A DNA stretch of 64,000 nt from Pseudomonadota bacterium. Its GTDB lineage: Bacteria > Bdellovibrionota > Bacteriovoracia > Bacteriovoracales > Bacteriovoracaceae. The stretch is from positions 527,929 to 591,928 of the forward strand of contig JAIYBW010000002.1 of assembly GCA_027488375.1 (NCBI GenBank), given 5' to 3'. Positions 35,152 through 45,111 of the stretch are shown here, piece by piece; position 1 is the first letter of the stretch; each line of letters opens with the position of its first letter. The position numbers and the translations under genes are program-made. The notes under the pieces were generated by a model. That model had not been told where the DNA came from, ran no database searches, and saw only the letters and a list, made by a program, of their open reading frames with translations.

Positions 35152-35170
35152 TCCTCATAAAGAGATTAAA

Positions 35171-37093
35171 TTAAACTTCTTTGTAGTCAGCGTCTACGAC
35201 ATCGTCTCCGTCATCTTTCTTAGACGATCCAGCGTTTCCTTGCGCTTGTCCATCGGCCGCACCGGCACCTTGACCGGCATCAGCTCCAGTTCCTTGGTAC
35301 ATGAACTGGGCCAGGCTGTGAGCGACGTTTTGAAGTCTTTCAGTCGCTGCTTTAATTTCGTCCAAAGACTCTGAGGTGAGTTTTGTTTTGGCTTCACTAA
35401 TCGCTCCTTCAAGTTCTGTTTTCTTATCTGCTGGAACTTTATCTCCAGCATCCTTGAGTGCCTTTTCAGAGGCAAACACAAGACTATCAAGATTATTTCT
35501 CGCATCGACAACATCGCGGCGTTTTTTATCAGCATCACGATTTTTCTCAGCATCTGCAACCATACGCTTAATTTCATCCTCTGTAAGACCTGAGTTTGAA
35601 GTGATCACGATGTTTTGAGACTTACCAGTCGCCTTATCAGTTGAAGTCACATGAACGATACCGTTAGCATCGATATCAAATGTCACTTCAATTTGTGGAA
35701 CACCACGAGGAGCAGGATTGATACCAGTTAAATCAAAGCGACCAAGAGTTTTATTGTCAGCAGAAAATTCACGCTCACCTTGTTGAACATGGATTGATAC
35801 TGCAGGTTGATTATCAACCGCTGTAGAGAAAACTTGTGATTTTTTTGTAGGGATAGTTGTGTTCTTTTCGATGATTTTTGTGAAAACACCACCAAGAGTT
35901 TCGATACCAAGTGAAAGTGGAGTCACATCAAGAAGAAGAACATCTTTAACGTCACCAGCAAGAACACCACCCTGAATCGCAGCTCCAGCAGCAACCACTT
36001 CATCCGGGTTTACACCTTTTGAAGGCTCTTTACCAAAAATCTCTTTAACTTTTGCTTGAACGATAGGCATACGAGTTGCACCACCAACAAGAATGACTTC
36101 GTGGATTTCATTTAAAGAAAGACCTGAATCGGCGATCGCTGTTTTACAAGGAGTCACCAATTTATCGATCAAGTCAGAGATAAGAGACTCAAACTTTGCA
36201 CGAGAAAGATTTAAGTTTAAGTGCTTCGGTCCAGTTGCATCCATTGTAATAAACGGAAGGTTAATATCAGTTTGAGAAACAGAAGAAAGCTCATGTTTAG
36301 CTTTTTCAGCAGCTTCTTTTAAACGCTGAAGCGCCATCTTATCATTCTTAAGATCAATGCTTGTTTCTTTCTTAAATTCTTCAGCAAGCCAGTTAATGAT
36401 TCTGTAATCGAAATCTTCACCACCAAGGAATGTATCACCATTCGTTGACTTAACTTCAAAAACACCATCAGAAGTAATTTCAAGAACTGAAACGTCAAAA
36501 GTACCACCACCAAGGTCGAAAACAGCGATGTTCTTATCTTTTTTAGAATCTAAACCATAAGCAAGAGCAGCAGCTGTCGGCTCATTGATGATACGTTTTA
36601 CATCAAGACCAGCGATACGACCGGCATCTTTTGTGGCCTGTCTTTGAGCATCGTTGAAGTAAGCTGGAACTGTAATAACAGCTTCAGTCACTGGCTGACC
36701 GAGATAATCTTCAGCAGCTTTTTTCATTTTTTCTAAAACTTTTGCTGAGATTTCTTGCGGAGAATATTCTTTCCCATCAACTTTTACCCAAGCATCGCCA
36801 TTTTTATTAGCTAAAATATCAAATGGAGCAATGGCCTTAAAGTGAGTGGCTTCTTTATCAGTAAACTTACGACCGATTAGACGTTTAACACCAAAAAGTG
36901 TCTTCGTAGGATTTGTCACGGCCTGACGTTTAGCAACCTGACCAACAAGGTTTTCACCATTATTAGCAAAACCAATAATTGATGGAGTTGTGTTATGACC
37001 TTCAGCATTTGGGACAATTTTGTAAGCGCCATTTTCCATGACGGCCACACATGAGTTTGTCGTACCTAAGTCAATTCCAATAATTTTTCCCAT
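35171..37093 (-). CDS. dnaK: Chaperone protein DnaK (Hsp70)
   Basis: DnaK binds exposed hydrophobic segments in an ATP cycle driven by DnaJ and GrpE. The 640 residues begin with [19 protein letters not shown], contain [38 protein letters not shown] and [19 protein letters not shown], and end with a Gly/Ala/Gln-rich tail and [11 protein letters not shown], the typical EEVD-like finish of bacterial DnaK. Full length, no defects. AAGGAGAAATAT precedes the ATG. It lies 29 bases after grpE. Confidence 0.98.
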   Translation of the reverse strand: MGKIIGIDLGTTNSCVAVMENGAYKIVPNAEGHNTTPSIIGFANNGENLVGQVAKRQAVTNPTKTLFGVKRLIGRKFTDKEATHFKAIAPFDILANKNGDAWVKVDGKEYSPQEISAKVLEKMKKAAEDYLGQPVTEAVITVPAYFNDAQRQATKDAGRIAGLDVKRIINEPTAAALAYGLDSKKDKNIAVFDLGGGTFDVSVLEITSDGVFEVKSTNGDTFLGGEDFDYRIINWLAEEFKKETSIDLKNDKMALQRLKEAAEKAKHELSSVSQTDINLPFITMDATGPKHLNLNLSRAKFESLISDLIDKLVTPCKTAIADSGLSLNEIHEVILVGGATRMPIVQAKVKEIFGKEPSKGVNPDEVVAAGAAIQGGVLAGDVKDVLLLDVTPLSLGIETLGGVFTKIIEKNTTIPTKKSQVFSTAVDNQPAVSIHVQQGEREFSADNKTLGRFDLTGINPAPRGVPQIEVTFDIDANGIVHVTSTDKATGKSQNIVITSNSGLTEDEIKRMVADAEKNRDADKKRRDVVDARNNLDSLVFASEKALKDAGDKVPADKKTELEGAISEAKTKLTSESLDEIKAATERLQNVAHSLAQFMYQGTGADAGQGAGAADGQAQGNAGSSKKDDGDDVVDADYKEV

Positions 37094-37122
37094 ATATTTC
37101 TCCTTATAAACTGTTTTAATGA

Positions 37123-37662
37123 CTATTGCTTATCGTTTGAGACCACTACTTTAGAGGCCCTAATCACTCTTCCATTTAACGTATAACCTTTTTGAAATTC
37201 TTTAATCACTTCATTAGGTTTTTTGCCTTCTGCATACTCTTGAGACATGGCCTCATGAAAATTTGGATCAAATTCTTTGCCCATAGATTCAATCGGAGTA
37301 AGACCATGTTTTCCCATCGTATCTATAAACTGTTTTTGAATCATATCGAGTCCAAAAACAAGATTTTTTACTTTTTGATCTTGATCACCTCTGAGCATAT
37401 CAATTGTGCGATCAAAATTATCGGCAACCTCTAGAAGATCTCTAATCACTCTCTCGTTACCAAACTTCACAAGAGATTCTTTCTCACGTTCCATTCTTTT
37501 ACGGTAGTTATCCATTTCAGCAGCGATATAAAAATACTTCGCTTTGTAGTCAATTTCTTCTTTTTTCTCTTCTTTAAGAGTTTCTTGGGCCACTTCCCCA
37601 TTCTCCTGCTCAGCCGAAGCCTCAGCTTTTTTCTCATCTTTGTCATTGGCGTTTGTCTGCAT
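37123..37662 (-). CDS. grpE: Nucleotide exchange factor GrpE
   Basis: GrpE releases ADP from DnaK. The 179 residues have a charged, probably flexible N-terminus (Glu/Lys/Ala), a long coiled-coil helix ([20 protein letters not shown]) and the C-terminal beta domain with [25 protein letters not shown] block (here [14 protein letters not shown]) and [17 protein letters not shown]. Length and motifs are normal. It is the first gene of the operon. HrcA is not adjacent and no clear CIRCE element (TTAGCACTC inverted repeat) was seen in the 147-base upstream region, so heat regulation is by an unseen means. Confidence 0.95.
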   Translation of the reverse strand: MQTNANDKDEKKAEASAEQENGEVAQETLKEEKKEEIDYKAKYFYIAAEMDNYRKRMEREKESLVKFGNERVIRDLLEVADNFDRTIDMLRGDQDQKVKNLVFGLDMIQKQFIDTMGKHGLTPIESMGKEFDPNFHEAMSQEYAEGKKPNEVIKEFQKGYTLNGRVIRASKVVVSNDKQ

Positions 37663-37809
37663 AAAATCTCACTGATTGAAGTCTTTCTTACTCCTCAAGA
37701 TGGTGTCGACCTCATAAATGTCAATGTGAGTAAGTGAATTTGTTACTTAAGCAGAGGCCCACGCACAGGGCCGTGGATCCTAATAAGCCTAACCTATTGA
37801 AATATCTCT

Positions 37810-38220
37810 TTATGGATTAAAAAGCGGCAATTTAAAACAAGTTGATCCCTGCTGGCAGAGGGTGAGTTCATGATTGGAGATTTCATACGTATAAGAAGTT
37901 TGATCTGATGAAACGACAAATGACTCATGATCTAATTGGGAAATAGGCGTTGTCTTTTGCTTGACCACTTGCCTTGTCACTCTATCTATTCCAGTCCTAA
38001 TTAATGCATCTTTTGTGAAGCTGACCACGATGAAATACTTCACACAATTTTCAGATAAACATTGAGTATCCTCAGCATAGATATCTCGCCAATTATTTTG
38101 CAATAAAGTCTCTTTTGGAGTCTTCGATGAGAGAGAAGATTCGGCCATTTGTTGGCGCATCGAAGTAGGCTGACAAGCGCACAAGATGAAAAGACTCATA
38201 AGAGCAACGAAATATTTCAT
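37810..38220 (-). CDS. Small putative lipoprotein, unknown
   Basis: The 136 residues start KYFVALMSLFILCAC, a good lipobox (LCAC), then a Ser/Thr/Gln tether. The mature part is short and beta-rich with three more Cys (DTQCLSENCVKYFIV and LCQQGSTCFKLPLF), which could form disulfides. No family was recognised. It is the last gene before grpE on the same strand, 96 bases downstream of the OB-fold gene. A short CCACG/CGTGG stem lies after its stop. Confidence 0.55.
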   Translation of the reverse strand: MKYFVALMSLFILCACQPTSMRQQMAESSLSSKTPKETLLQNNWRDIYAEDTQCLSENCVKYFIVVSFTKDALIRTGIDRVTRQVVKQKTTPISQLDHESFVVSSDQTSYTYEISNHELTLCQQGSTCFKLPLFNP

Positions 38221-38316
38221 GGAGGAGATTCTATCAAAGGACCAGGAAAGACTTAAATTTATCGCTCTATCAGCGAGTTAGCCGATTGAATTTGCCAGAA
38301 ATGAGAGGCAATTTTT

Positions 38317-38724
38317 CTAATTTTCTTTAGGGAAACGTTTTAATTCTTCACCGTAATGGACATTAATTGTTATTTTTCCCAAGTAACCAATATCGTTTGC
38401 AGAGGCTTTAGTCGCTTTGCCAGAGATGGTAATTTTATCACCTTTTTTAAAATTAAATTTCCCGACACGATAATTTGCAAGCTTCGTAAAATAAGAAACT
38501 GACATCCATTCATTACCGCGAGATCCATCTCCCGCAGCAATACGAAAGCTATAACTTTCTGTGTCCCCATTTGGAATAGTTACCAATGATGGCTCGTCTT
38601 GTATAATTCCAGTGATGGTCACCTCTTTCTGATCCACAATTTCAACTCCAAATCCATCAGCGAGAGCTGGATTAAACGCGGTATAAAAAAGAGTGAGTGA
38701 GAATAGGATTAAAAATTTAGTCAT
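38317..38724 (-). CDS. Secreted OB-fold (SSB-like) protein
   Basis: The 135 residues begin with a signal peptide (TKFLILFSLTLFYTAFNPALA). The mature domain follows the pattern of single-stranded-DNA-binding OB folds: KEVTITGIIQDEP, SYSFRIAAGDG, NEWMSVSYFTKLANYRV, FNFKKGDKITISGKATKAS and YLGKITINVHYGEEL. In cytoplasmic SSB proteins the corresponding segments are WxxVVxFGKLAE and KGDxVxVEGxL. An exported version is odd; it may bind oligosaccharide or nucleic acid outside the cytoplasm. Its ATG overlaps the hemW stop (ATGA). Confidence 0.55.
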   Translation of the reverse strand: MTKFLILFSLTLFYTAFNPALADGFGVEIVDQKEVTITGIIQDEPSLVTIPNGDTESYSFRIAAGDGSRGNEWMSVSYFTKLANYRVGKFNFKKGDKITISGKATKASANDIGYLGKITINVHYGEELKRFPKEN

Positions 38725-39830
38725 GCGAGTTTTTCCTTAAAAAGTTCATCCATTAAAGAATCTAAAATAACAAAACCAGAGGGCTTTAGTCTCATCGTCC
38801 CCTTTTCAAAAAATCCTAATTCTCGTTCAACCCATTTTTCAAATATTCCTTCTAATTGAGGAGTTAGGCTATCGGGTTTCCAACCATGAGAAGTTCTTAG
38901 GGATAAATAGATGTGCTCAAGCTTGATTTCATCGGGGCCTAAATTCTCTGTTTCAAACTCAGCTCTTGAAACTTTCCACTTATAACGAACTCCAGATTTT
39001 TTCGAGATATTCAAAAGTCCGGTGCCAGTAGGTCCTAGAGCGGTCACACTCTCCCCTCGCCAGTACTTAATATTGTGACGTGATTCAAAGCCAGGTAGAG
39101 CAAAATTTGAAACCTCATAATGCTTAAAACCTTTTGACTGTAAATATTCACTCACAAAAAGATACTCTTCGCGGATGTACTCATCATCCGGGAGAGCATC
39201 TATGAAAGGATACTTTGAGCGCGCATTGAGAATGTATAAACTAATATGTTTCGGCCCATACTGAAGGAGTTGATCGAGTTCATTTTTAATGTCTCGATTT
39301 TTTTCTTTAGAAAAAGGAATTCCTAATAAAAAATCCAATGAAAAATTGAGCTGCTCTTTCTGACAGTAAATCAGCAACTCATGAGTCTCTTCTAGTGAAT
39401 GAACTCGATCCATAATTTTTAAAAAGACAGGATCCAAAGATTGTGTCCCTATAGAAATTCTATTCAGCCCAATATTTCTCCAACTTTGGATCATTTCAGG
39501 TTTCCAAGTTCCTGGATCAACTTCCATGGTGAACTCACAATCTTGGGCAAGGCTTAGCTTATCCTGAAGCCAACTCTGCATGAACTTCGCCCCAGCTTCT
39601 CCCCATAAGGAAGGTGTTCCACCACCAAGATAGATGGACTCCAAAGGACTCCACTTCATTCCATGATCTTTCAGTAAATTTTCATGTGCATCCCAACTCT
39701 GATTTAAAAACTGATGGAAATCCTCAAGTTGATTTGATGCCGGATCATACTGCTTTTTATAAAAATCGCAGTAATTGCAGAGATGCTTACAGAAAGGGAC
39801 ATGTAAATACAGACTTGAGACATGAGTCAT
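38721..39830 (-). CDS. hemW: Radical SAM heme chaperone HemW
   Basis: HemW resembles oxygen-independent coproporphyrinogen III oxidase but is thought to transfer heme. The 369 residues open with SLYLHVPFCKHLCNYCDFYK, holding the CxxxCxxC iron-sulfur motif, followed by IYLGGGTPSLWG, FTMEVDPGTWK, NRISIGTQSLDPVFLK and a C-terminal winged-helix-like domain. It has the HemW C-x3-C-x2-C form and lacks the extra Cys typical of true HemN. It heads a small operon with the OB-fold gene and is divergent from the M16 peptidase gene. Confidence 0.88.
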   Translation of the reverse strand: MTHVSSLYLHVPFCKHLCNYCDFYKKQYDPASNQLEDFHQFLNQSWDAHENLLKDHGMKWSPLESIYLGGGTPSLWGEAGAKFMQSWLQDKLSLAQDCEFTMEVDPGTWKPEMIQSWRNIGLNRISIGTQSLDPVFLKIMDRVHSLEETHELLIYCQKEQLNFSLDFLLGIPFSKEKNRDIKNELDQLLQYGPKHISLYILNARSKYPFIDALPDDEYIREEYLFVSEYLQSKGFKHYEVSNFALPGFESRHNIKYWRGESVTALGPTGTGLLNISKKSGVRYKWKVSRAEFETENLGPDEIKLEHIYLSLRTSHGWKPDSLTPQLEGIFEKWVERELGFFEKGTMRLKPSGFVILDSLMDELFKEKLA

Positions 39831-39907
39831 GAATGAGAAATTCCTTCAAAAAAATCTGAACCCCGATGATAATAAACTCTACTGAGAATCACACCAATAA
39901 GGAAGAT

Positions 39908-42466
39908 ATGAAAATTGAGCAAGTCCAACTAAGTAATAAACTAAATACTCTTTTTATCAATTCACCCGGCTGTAGCGCTGGAACCGTTCAAATTTGGTTT
40001 AGAGCAGGCTCAGCTTTAGAGAAAACAGATAATGAAGGTATCGCTCATTTTCTTGAGCATATGTTTTTCAAGGGAACACCAACGAGACCTGGCCCTCGCC
40101 TTGCTCATGATATCGAGTCTTACGGGGCCGAAGTTAATGCCTTCACTTCTTTTGATTACACTTGCTACTACATCAATACACCAAGTCTCTGCTTAGATAA
40201 ATCAGTGGATATCCTCATGGACATGGTCGCCAATCCCCTTTTCGGTGAGGAAGATTTTCCAGCGGAAAGACAAGTTGTGTTTGAAGAGTACCGTCGCGCA
40301 ATGGATAATCCCTCACAGTTTAATTTTATCCAGGTTCAAAAAACAGGATTTGAAGGAGGCTATGCTCACCCAATTCTAGGGCGTGAGGATACAATCAAAA
40401 ATTTTTCATCTGAACAACTGAAAGAATTTAGAAATAAGTTTTATAATCTTGAAAATGCTCTTCTTGTTGTCGCAGGAGATATTAAAGACAAAGAATCCCT
40501 TGAGAAAAAAATTAGTGGCTACAGTCTTCCCCATGGAACAACTTCAGAATTTGGTCAATTTGAATTAAAATCAAAATCAACCATAAATGTTCATGAAAAA
40601 GATATCCGTCAGGCCACGCTTACTTTAAGTATTCAATCACCTGATTATCAGGATCAGAAGGCTGCTCGGCAAGACCTCGCGATTAATTGTCTCGCCCATG
40701 GTGAAACATCTCGCTTCTACCAATCTTTAGTTGCACAAACTTCTCTTTGTAATGGTGTGGCCGGTTCATCCATGTATTTTGCCAAAGGCGGCACTCACAT
40801 GCTTAAGATGAATTTCCCTGTAGATAATCTTCCTAAAATTAGTTCTATCTTTCTCAAAGTTATCCAAGACGCTATTTTGAAGGGATTTAAGTCAGAAGAA
40901 TTAAATAAAATTAAAAATCAATATATCTCATCAAAAATTTATGAAAGAGAGTCCATCGAATCCTATGCTTTTAGCCTAGGTCATGGGTTTGCTCAGTCTG
41001 GGAATATCTTCTGTGAAGATGAATTTATCGAAAAGATTAGACTGACAACAGCAGATGAAGTTTGGGATGGGCTTGTTGAAATACTAAAAAATTCAACTCA
41101 CATGACACTACAAGTTCCAAAAGGAACTTCTCTCGCAAAACAGGAGAAGATTTTAAAAGATTTTCAAAACAAACTTGCTTCTCTTGCCTCAAAACTTAAG
41201 ACGAAAGAAGTTAAAACTAAAAAAGAAATTTCAAAATATGATTCTGCAGTTCAGGAGTTTGAACTTAAACCTGGAATCAAATTCATTTATAGACAAAATA
41301 AATTAACTCCCACTTTTGTCATGCATGCCTATATCAAAGGCGGGCAGTCGGCTGAGGATTCAAAAAATGCAGGCCAACATCATCTTTTAACACGCCTCTT
41401 TACTTATGGGTACAAAGGGACGAAGTATGAAAAGCTTAAGCAAGAGCTTGAGACACTTTCATCAAGTCTTAATGGTTTTTCAGGCAAAAATGCTTATGGC
41501 CTCACCATGCATGGCCAGTCCAAAGACTTTGAAAAATTAACTCAGCATTTCTTTGGAACTCTTATTTCTCCAGAACTCCCAAGCAAGTTCTTTAACCATG
41601 AGAAAAAAGTCATCCTGAGAGCACTTGATAATCAAAAAGAAGATCCTATGAAACAAGCTTTCAAGGCATTCTATAAGCTTGTTTTTAATCAACACCCTTA
41701 CTCTCTAGATCTTGCTGGCACGCCAGAAACGATCAAGAAATTTACTCCGACACATCTAAAGAAACTTCATGAGAAGCATCTTAAAACAACGGAGCTTGTG
41801 TTTACCTATTGTGGAGATCAAGATCTAGCGATCGTTTTACCAGCGCTCAAGGATGCTCTAAAAAATTTGGGCCCGAGAAAGGTATCAAAACCGAAGAAGG
41901 GAAAAATCAAAGCCATTCGTGGGAAAAAAGATCATCTTATTTTTGATCGAGAACAAACTCAGATTGTTATTGGAGCACCGGCCTTCAATATCACTCAGAA
42001 ACAAGACTTGTATCTTAAAATGATTTCGGCCCATCTTTCTGGACAAAGTTCAGATCTTTTTGTTGAGGTTAGAGATCGACAAGGTCTTTGTTACTCCGTT
42101 TCACCGATTCATGTCTCAGGGCTTGAGGCCGGATGCTGGGGAATTTATATTGGCTCAGGCCATGATAAAACTGAAGCTGCCATTGCGGCCATCATGAAAA
42201 TTCTCAATAATGTTAGAGATCATGGGCTGACTCAAGATGAATTTAATCGAATCAAAGTCATGATGGACGGACAAAACCTACTCGGCATTCAAACCAATGA
42301 AGATTATGCTCAACTCTACTCTATTCCAGTTTTACATAATCTCGGTTTAGATTTTACACACCATAATAACGATCAAATAAGAGAAGCTGATTACCAAGAG
42401 TTTCAGTCTTTTCTCAAAGAATTCTTCAATCAAAATTGGAATATTGTAAAAGCAGGACGCGCTTAA
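39908..42466 (+). CDS. M16 family zinc metallopeptidase (two-domain)
   Basis: ATG 39908 is favoured over ATG 39866 because AAGGAAG lies just before it, giving 852 residues. The inverted zinc motif HFLEH is at about 47-51 (GIAHFLEHMFFKGTPTR), with the third ligand Glu near 125 in FEEYRRAMD. A second, catalytically empty M16 domain forms the C-terminal half (AYIKGGQSAEDSKNAGQHHL, RDRQGLCYSVSPIHVSG). This arrangement is as in pitrilysin or processing-peptidase-like enzymes that degrade peptides. No signal peptide, so probably cytoplasmic. Convergent with and overlapping the next minus-strand gene by 4 bases. Confidence 0.88.
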   Translation: MKIEQVQLSNKLNTLFINSPGCSAGTVQIWFRAGSALEKTDNEGIAHFLEHMFFKGTPTRPGPRLAHDIESYGAEVNAFTSFDYTCYYINTPSLCLDKSVDILMDMVANPLFGEEDFPAERQVVFEEYRRAMDNPSQFNFIQVQKTGFEGGYAHPILGREDTIKNFSSEQLKEFRNKFYNLENALLVVAGDIKDKESLEKKISGYSLPHGTTSEFGQFELKSKSTINVHEKDIRQATLTLSIQSPDYQDQKAARQDLAINCLAHGETSRFYQSLVAQTSLCNGVAGSSMYFAKGGTHMLKMNFPVDNLPKISSIFLKVIQDAILKGFKSEELNKIKNQYISSKIYERESIESYAFSLGHGFAQSGNIFCEDEFIEKIRLTTADEVWDGLVEILKNSTHMTLQVPKGTSLAKQEKILKDFQNKLASLASKLKTKEVKTKKEISKYDSAVQEFELKPGIKFIYRQNKLTPTFVMHAYIKGGQSAEDSKNAGQHHLLTRLFTYGYKGTKYEKLKQELETLSSSLNGFSGKNAYGLTMHGQSKDFEKLTQHFFGTLISPELPSKFFNHEKKVILRALDNQKEDPMKQAFKAFYKLVFNQHPYSLDLAGTPETIKKFTPTHLKKLHEKHLKTTELVFTYCGDQDLAIVLPALKDALKNLGPRKVSKPKKGKIKAIRGKKDHLIFDREQTQIVIGAPAFNITQKQDLYLKMISAHLSGQSSDLFVEVRDRQGLCYSVSPIHVSGLEAGCWGIYIGSGHDKTEAAIAAIMKILNNVRDHGLTQDEFNRIKVMMDGQNLLGIQTNEDYAQLYSIPVLHNLGLDFTHHNNDQIREADYQEFQSFLKEFFNQNWNIVKAGRA

Positions 42467-43065
42467 GAAACTTTTTTGGTGGGCTGAGGCATCACTCCGC
42501 TCACCAGAAATTCTTTCTCAGATACATGTTCACCAGACATGACCTTTTTAAAGATCAAGTGTCCCTCAGATTGACCTCTATTGAGGCTCGCTAGCATCGT
42601 CATTAAAGTTGTCATTGATTCAAAGCAAGTTGCAAACATGGTGTAAAAACTTGGGATATCCAAATAACTTGGGGATAAATTGTTAAGTTGTGAGTAGGCC
42701 ATCTTCCCAATCTGACCATAATATTGTGAATCAACCATCTTATTCTGAGTCGATTCATAAAAATAACCACACACAATGAGTGACATGTCCGCCACTTCTT
42801 TATAGACCCGACGTTGGTCTTCTCGACTTAATTGAGTCGCTTCAAGTAATTTAAGTCCTAAAATTTTCTCTCTGACTCTCCCCTCCGAGATATCAAAAAA
42901 GTCTTTAGAAAGAATAAACTTATCCAGAACATCACTTGAGTAATAAATGGCAGATTCGGGAACTGGGCAAAGAGATTTTTTATTCAGGTTATTAAGACTT
43001 TCAAAAAAGAAGCCCTGAAGGCTCGCCTTTTGAATAATTTTTTTGTCGGGGCCTAATGAGTGCAT
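42463..43065 (-). CDS. Conserved-looking protein of unknown function
   Basis: ATG 43065 follows GAGGAGG and gives 200 residues; the frame extends to 43095 without a better start. The product is helical and soluble, with no signal peptide, no membrane segment and four Cys spread over the chain (CPVPESAIYYSSD, LIVCGYFYES, FATCFESMTTL). No known motif was recognised. It lies 127 bases downstream of the carboxylase operon, behind a hairpin, and overlaps the end of the M16 gene by 4 bases. The codon use and clear ribosome site support a real gene. Confidence 0.6.
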   Translation of the reverse strand: MHSLGPDKKIIQKASLQGFFFESLNNLNKKSLCPVPESAIYYSSDVLDKFILSKDFFDISEGRVREKILGLKLLEATQLSREDQRRVYKEVADMSLIVCGYFYESTQNKMVDSQYYGQIGKMAYSQLNNLSPSYLDIPSFYTMFATCFESMTTLMTMLASLNRGQSEGHLIFKKVMSGEHVSEKEFLVSGVMPQPTKKVS

Positions 43066-43173
43066 GTAATGGACCTCCTCGCTCCATTTTATCATACCTC
43101 AGCGTTTCTAACGCCTGTAGGCCAGGAAATTTTTGCCGATGGGTCCAACTATCTGAAAATAATCAAGGGAACG

Positions 43174-43192
43174 GGGGTGCTTAGAGCACCCC
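43174..43192. terminator. Hairpin at the end of the carboxylase operon
   Basis: GGGGTGCT and AGCACCCC pair perfectly around TAG directly beyond the stop at 43193. The T-run (TTATTTTT) lies on the plus-strand side and overlaps the carrier gene's last codons, so for the minus-strand operon it is only a candidate terminator. Confidence 0.45.
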
Positions 43193-43678
43193 TTATTTTT
43201 CTTCTTCTATTTCAATCATCAAAAAGCCAGCTTCTAGGGCTTGACCCTCTTTGACGTTCACTGATTTGATAATCCCATCAGCACCAGATTTAATTTCATT
43301 CTCCATTTTCATGGCCTCTAAAATGAGAACCGTCTCACCTTTTATAACTCGGTCTCCTTCTTTTTTCATCAACTTGACGACCTTACCAGGCATTTGAGTC
43401 ACAAGAGCACCTGCACCACCTTTAGTAAGACCTGAAGGTTTAAATCCACGAAAAACTTTGTAAACTTCTGTATGCGAAACTAAAACCTCATTAGCACCAA
43501 GTTGAGTGAGCTTTTTCCATTTGATCCCATCAAAAGAATAATAATTTTTACCGGCCAGTTTTTTTAGATGAAGTTGGGATTTATTCCCTTCATGAGAAAA
43601 TTCCAAGCAATCTTTGCCTCTAAACTCAACATCAAAAACAAGATCCTTCATGTCTTGATTAACAAAATAATATCTCAT
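43193..43678 (-). CDS. Biotin carboxyl carrier protein of an acyl-CoA carboxylase
   Basis: The carrier holds the biotin that moves CO2 between the carboxylase and transferase. The 161 residues end with a biotinyl domain (about 90-160): MPGKVVKLMKKEGDRVIKGE, then VLILEAMKMENEIKSGADG with the target Lys in EAMKMEN. The N-terminal 85 residues resemble a beta-rich BT-like connector, not a typical AccB. It overlaps the biotin carboxylase gene by 4 bases and is the last gene of the three-gene carboxylase operon. The birA product at 17190 should modify it. Confidence 0.85.
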   Translation of the reverse strand: MRYYFVNQDMKDLVFDVEFRGKDCLEFSHEGNKSQLHLKKLAGKNYYSFDGIKWKKLTQLGANEVLVSHTEVYKVFRGFKPSGLTKGGAGALVTQMPGKVVKLMKKEGDRVIKGETVLILEAMKMENEIKSGADGIIKSVNVKEGQALEAGFLMIEIEEEK

Positions 43679-45111
43679 TTTTGATTCTCCTGCTGAGTGA
43701 GCTCAATAGCGGCCATCTTGAGCAAGAAAGAAGAAAGCTCCTCTCTCTTGGCCACATGCTCCTGTGGTTTAATTGTCGAGATATAGTTCGTCGAATAATG
43801 GCCCTGCTTAAAATTTTCTTCATTTAAAATAACTCGATGAAGAGGAATATTCGTTTTCAACCCTTCAATCGAAAGATTTTCCACAGCATTTTTCACTTTT
43901 CTAAGGGCCACATCTCGATTGAATCCACGAGCGATGAGCTTCCCAATCATAGGATCAAAATCAGGCGTAATCATAAACTGCGGATAAATGCAGTGATCAA
44001 AACGTATCCCTTGGGGGAAAGTTGTTTCAAATCCCACAACTTTACCCGGAGCTGGAAGCATCGAGACAGGATCTTCTGCACAAATTCTGAGTTCAATCGC
44101 ATGCCCCTGAATTCTTATTTGATCCTGAGAATTAAAATCAAGAGGTTCACCAAAGGCACCCTTAATCATATTGGCCACAAGATCGACCCCGGTAATTTCC
44201 TCAGTAATAGGATGCTCAACTTGAATACGGGTATTCATCTCGAGAAAATAAAATTTCTTATCTTCACCCATAATAAATTCAACCGTACCAGCTGAATCAT
44301 AATTCACAGCACGCGCACATTTTACAGCTGCTTCACAAATTGATTTTCTTAAAGCTTCATCTGTACCGATAAACGGAGAAGGAGCTTCTTCAATAATCTT
44401 TTGATGGCGACGCTGAACTGAGCACTCACGCTCAAAAACGTGAAAAACATTGCCTTTTTTATCGGCCAAAATTTGTACCTCAATATGATGAGGATTTTGA
44501 ATATATTTTTCCACTAAGAGCCCGGCATATCCAAAACCTGAGAGCGCTTCACGTTGAACGGCGGCAAAGTTATTTTTGACGTCCTCCTCTGAGTGACAAG
44601 GCCTCATCCCTTTTCCACCGCCTCCAGCAACAGCTTTTAGAAGAACGGGAAAACCAATTTCATTTCCGATTTTTATCGCCTCTTCAATGGTCGCCACTTC
44701 ACCAGTCGAGCCTGGAACAACTGGCACTCCAGCTTCTTTGGCGACTTGCTTAGAGATATCCTTCGCTCCCATTTTATAAACAGCATTGGGATTGGGGCCA
44801 ATAAAGACGATTCCCTTCTTGGCCAGGGCTTCTGAAAATTCTCTATTCTCAGATAAGAATCCATACCCTGGATGAACTCCATCAATTTTATAATCCTCAA
44901 TTATTTTCATAATTTTAGGAATATTGAGGTAGGTTTCTTTATTATTGTTCCCCTGCAAATGAACCCACTCTTGGCAGTATTCAAGATGAGGTGGCTCAGT
45001 TTCATTATCTGTCCATACTCCGACAGAGACTAATCCCAATTCATTTAAAGCTTTGGCGACTCTAATCGCAATCTCACCACGATTGATGATGAGGACTCTT
45101 TTGCCTTTCAT
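43675..45111 (-). CDS. Biotin carboxylase subunit of an acyl-CoA carboxylase
   Basis: This subunit carboxylates biotin using ATP and bicarbonate. The 478 residues contain [39 protein letters not shown], the ATP-grasp loop [28 protein letters not shown] and [20 protein letters not shown], the family's substrate motifs. Length fits a stand-alone subunit rather than a biotin-fused one. It overlaps the transferase gene upstream and the carrier downstream by 4 bases each. It could be called AccC, but the neighbours suggest a propionyl/acyl-CoA system. Confidence 0.92.
   Translation of the reverse strand: MKGKRVLIINRGEIAIRVAKALNELGLVSVGVWTDNETEPPHLEYCQEWVHLQGNNNKETYLNIPKIMKIIEDYKIDGVHPGYGFLSENREFSEALAKKGIVFIGPNPNAVYKMGAKDISKQVAKEAGVPVVPGSTGEVATIEEAIKIGNEIGFPVLLKAVAGGGGKGMRPCHSEEDVKNNFAAVQREALSGFGYAGLLVEKYIQNPHHIEVQILADKKGNVFHVFERECSVQRRHQKIIEEAPSPFIGTDEALRKSICEAAVKCARAVNYDSAGTVEFIMGEDKKFYFLEMNTRIQVEHPITEEITGVDLVANMIKGAFGEPLDFNSQDQIRIQGHAIELRICAEDPVSMLPAPGKVVGFETTFPQGIRFDHCIYPQFMITPDFDPMIGKLIARGFNRDVALRKVKNAVENLSIEGLKTNIPLHRVILNEENFKQGHYSTNYISTIKPQEHVAKREELSSFLLKMAAIELTQQENQK

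Noticed and set aside
37663..37809. CIRCE-like or heat-shock promoter upstream of grpE
   Set aside because: A TTGACA and a CTTACTC/GAGTAAG pair with a wide gap are present, but neither a good -10 nor the TTAGCACTC inverted repeat is seen.
43060..43254. 64-codon plus-strand frame between the unknown gene and the carrier gene
   Set aside because: It crosses the hairpin and is antisense to the 5' end of one gene and the 3' end of the other, without a ribosome site.
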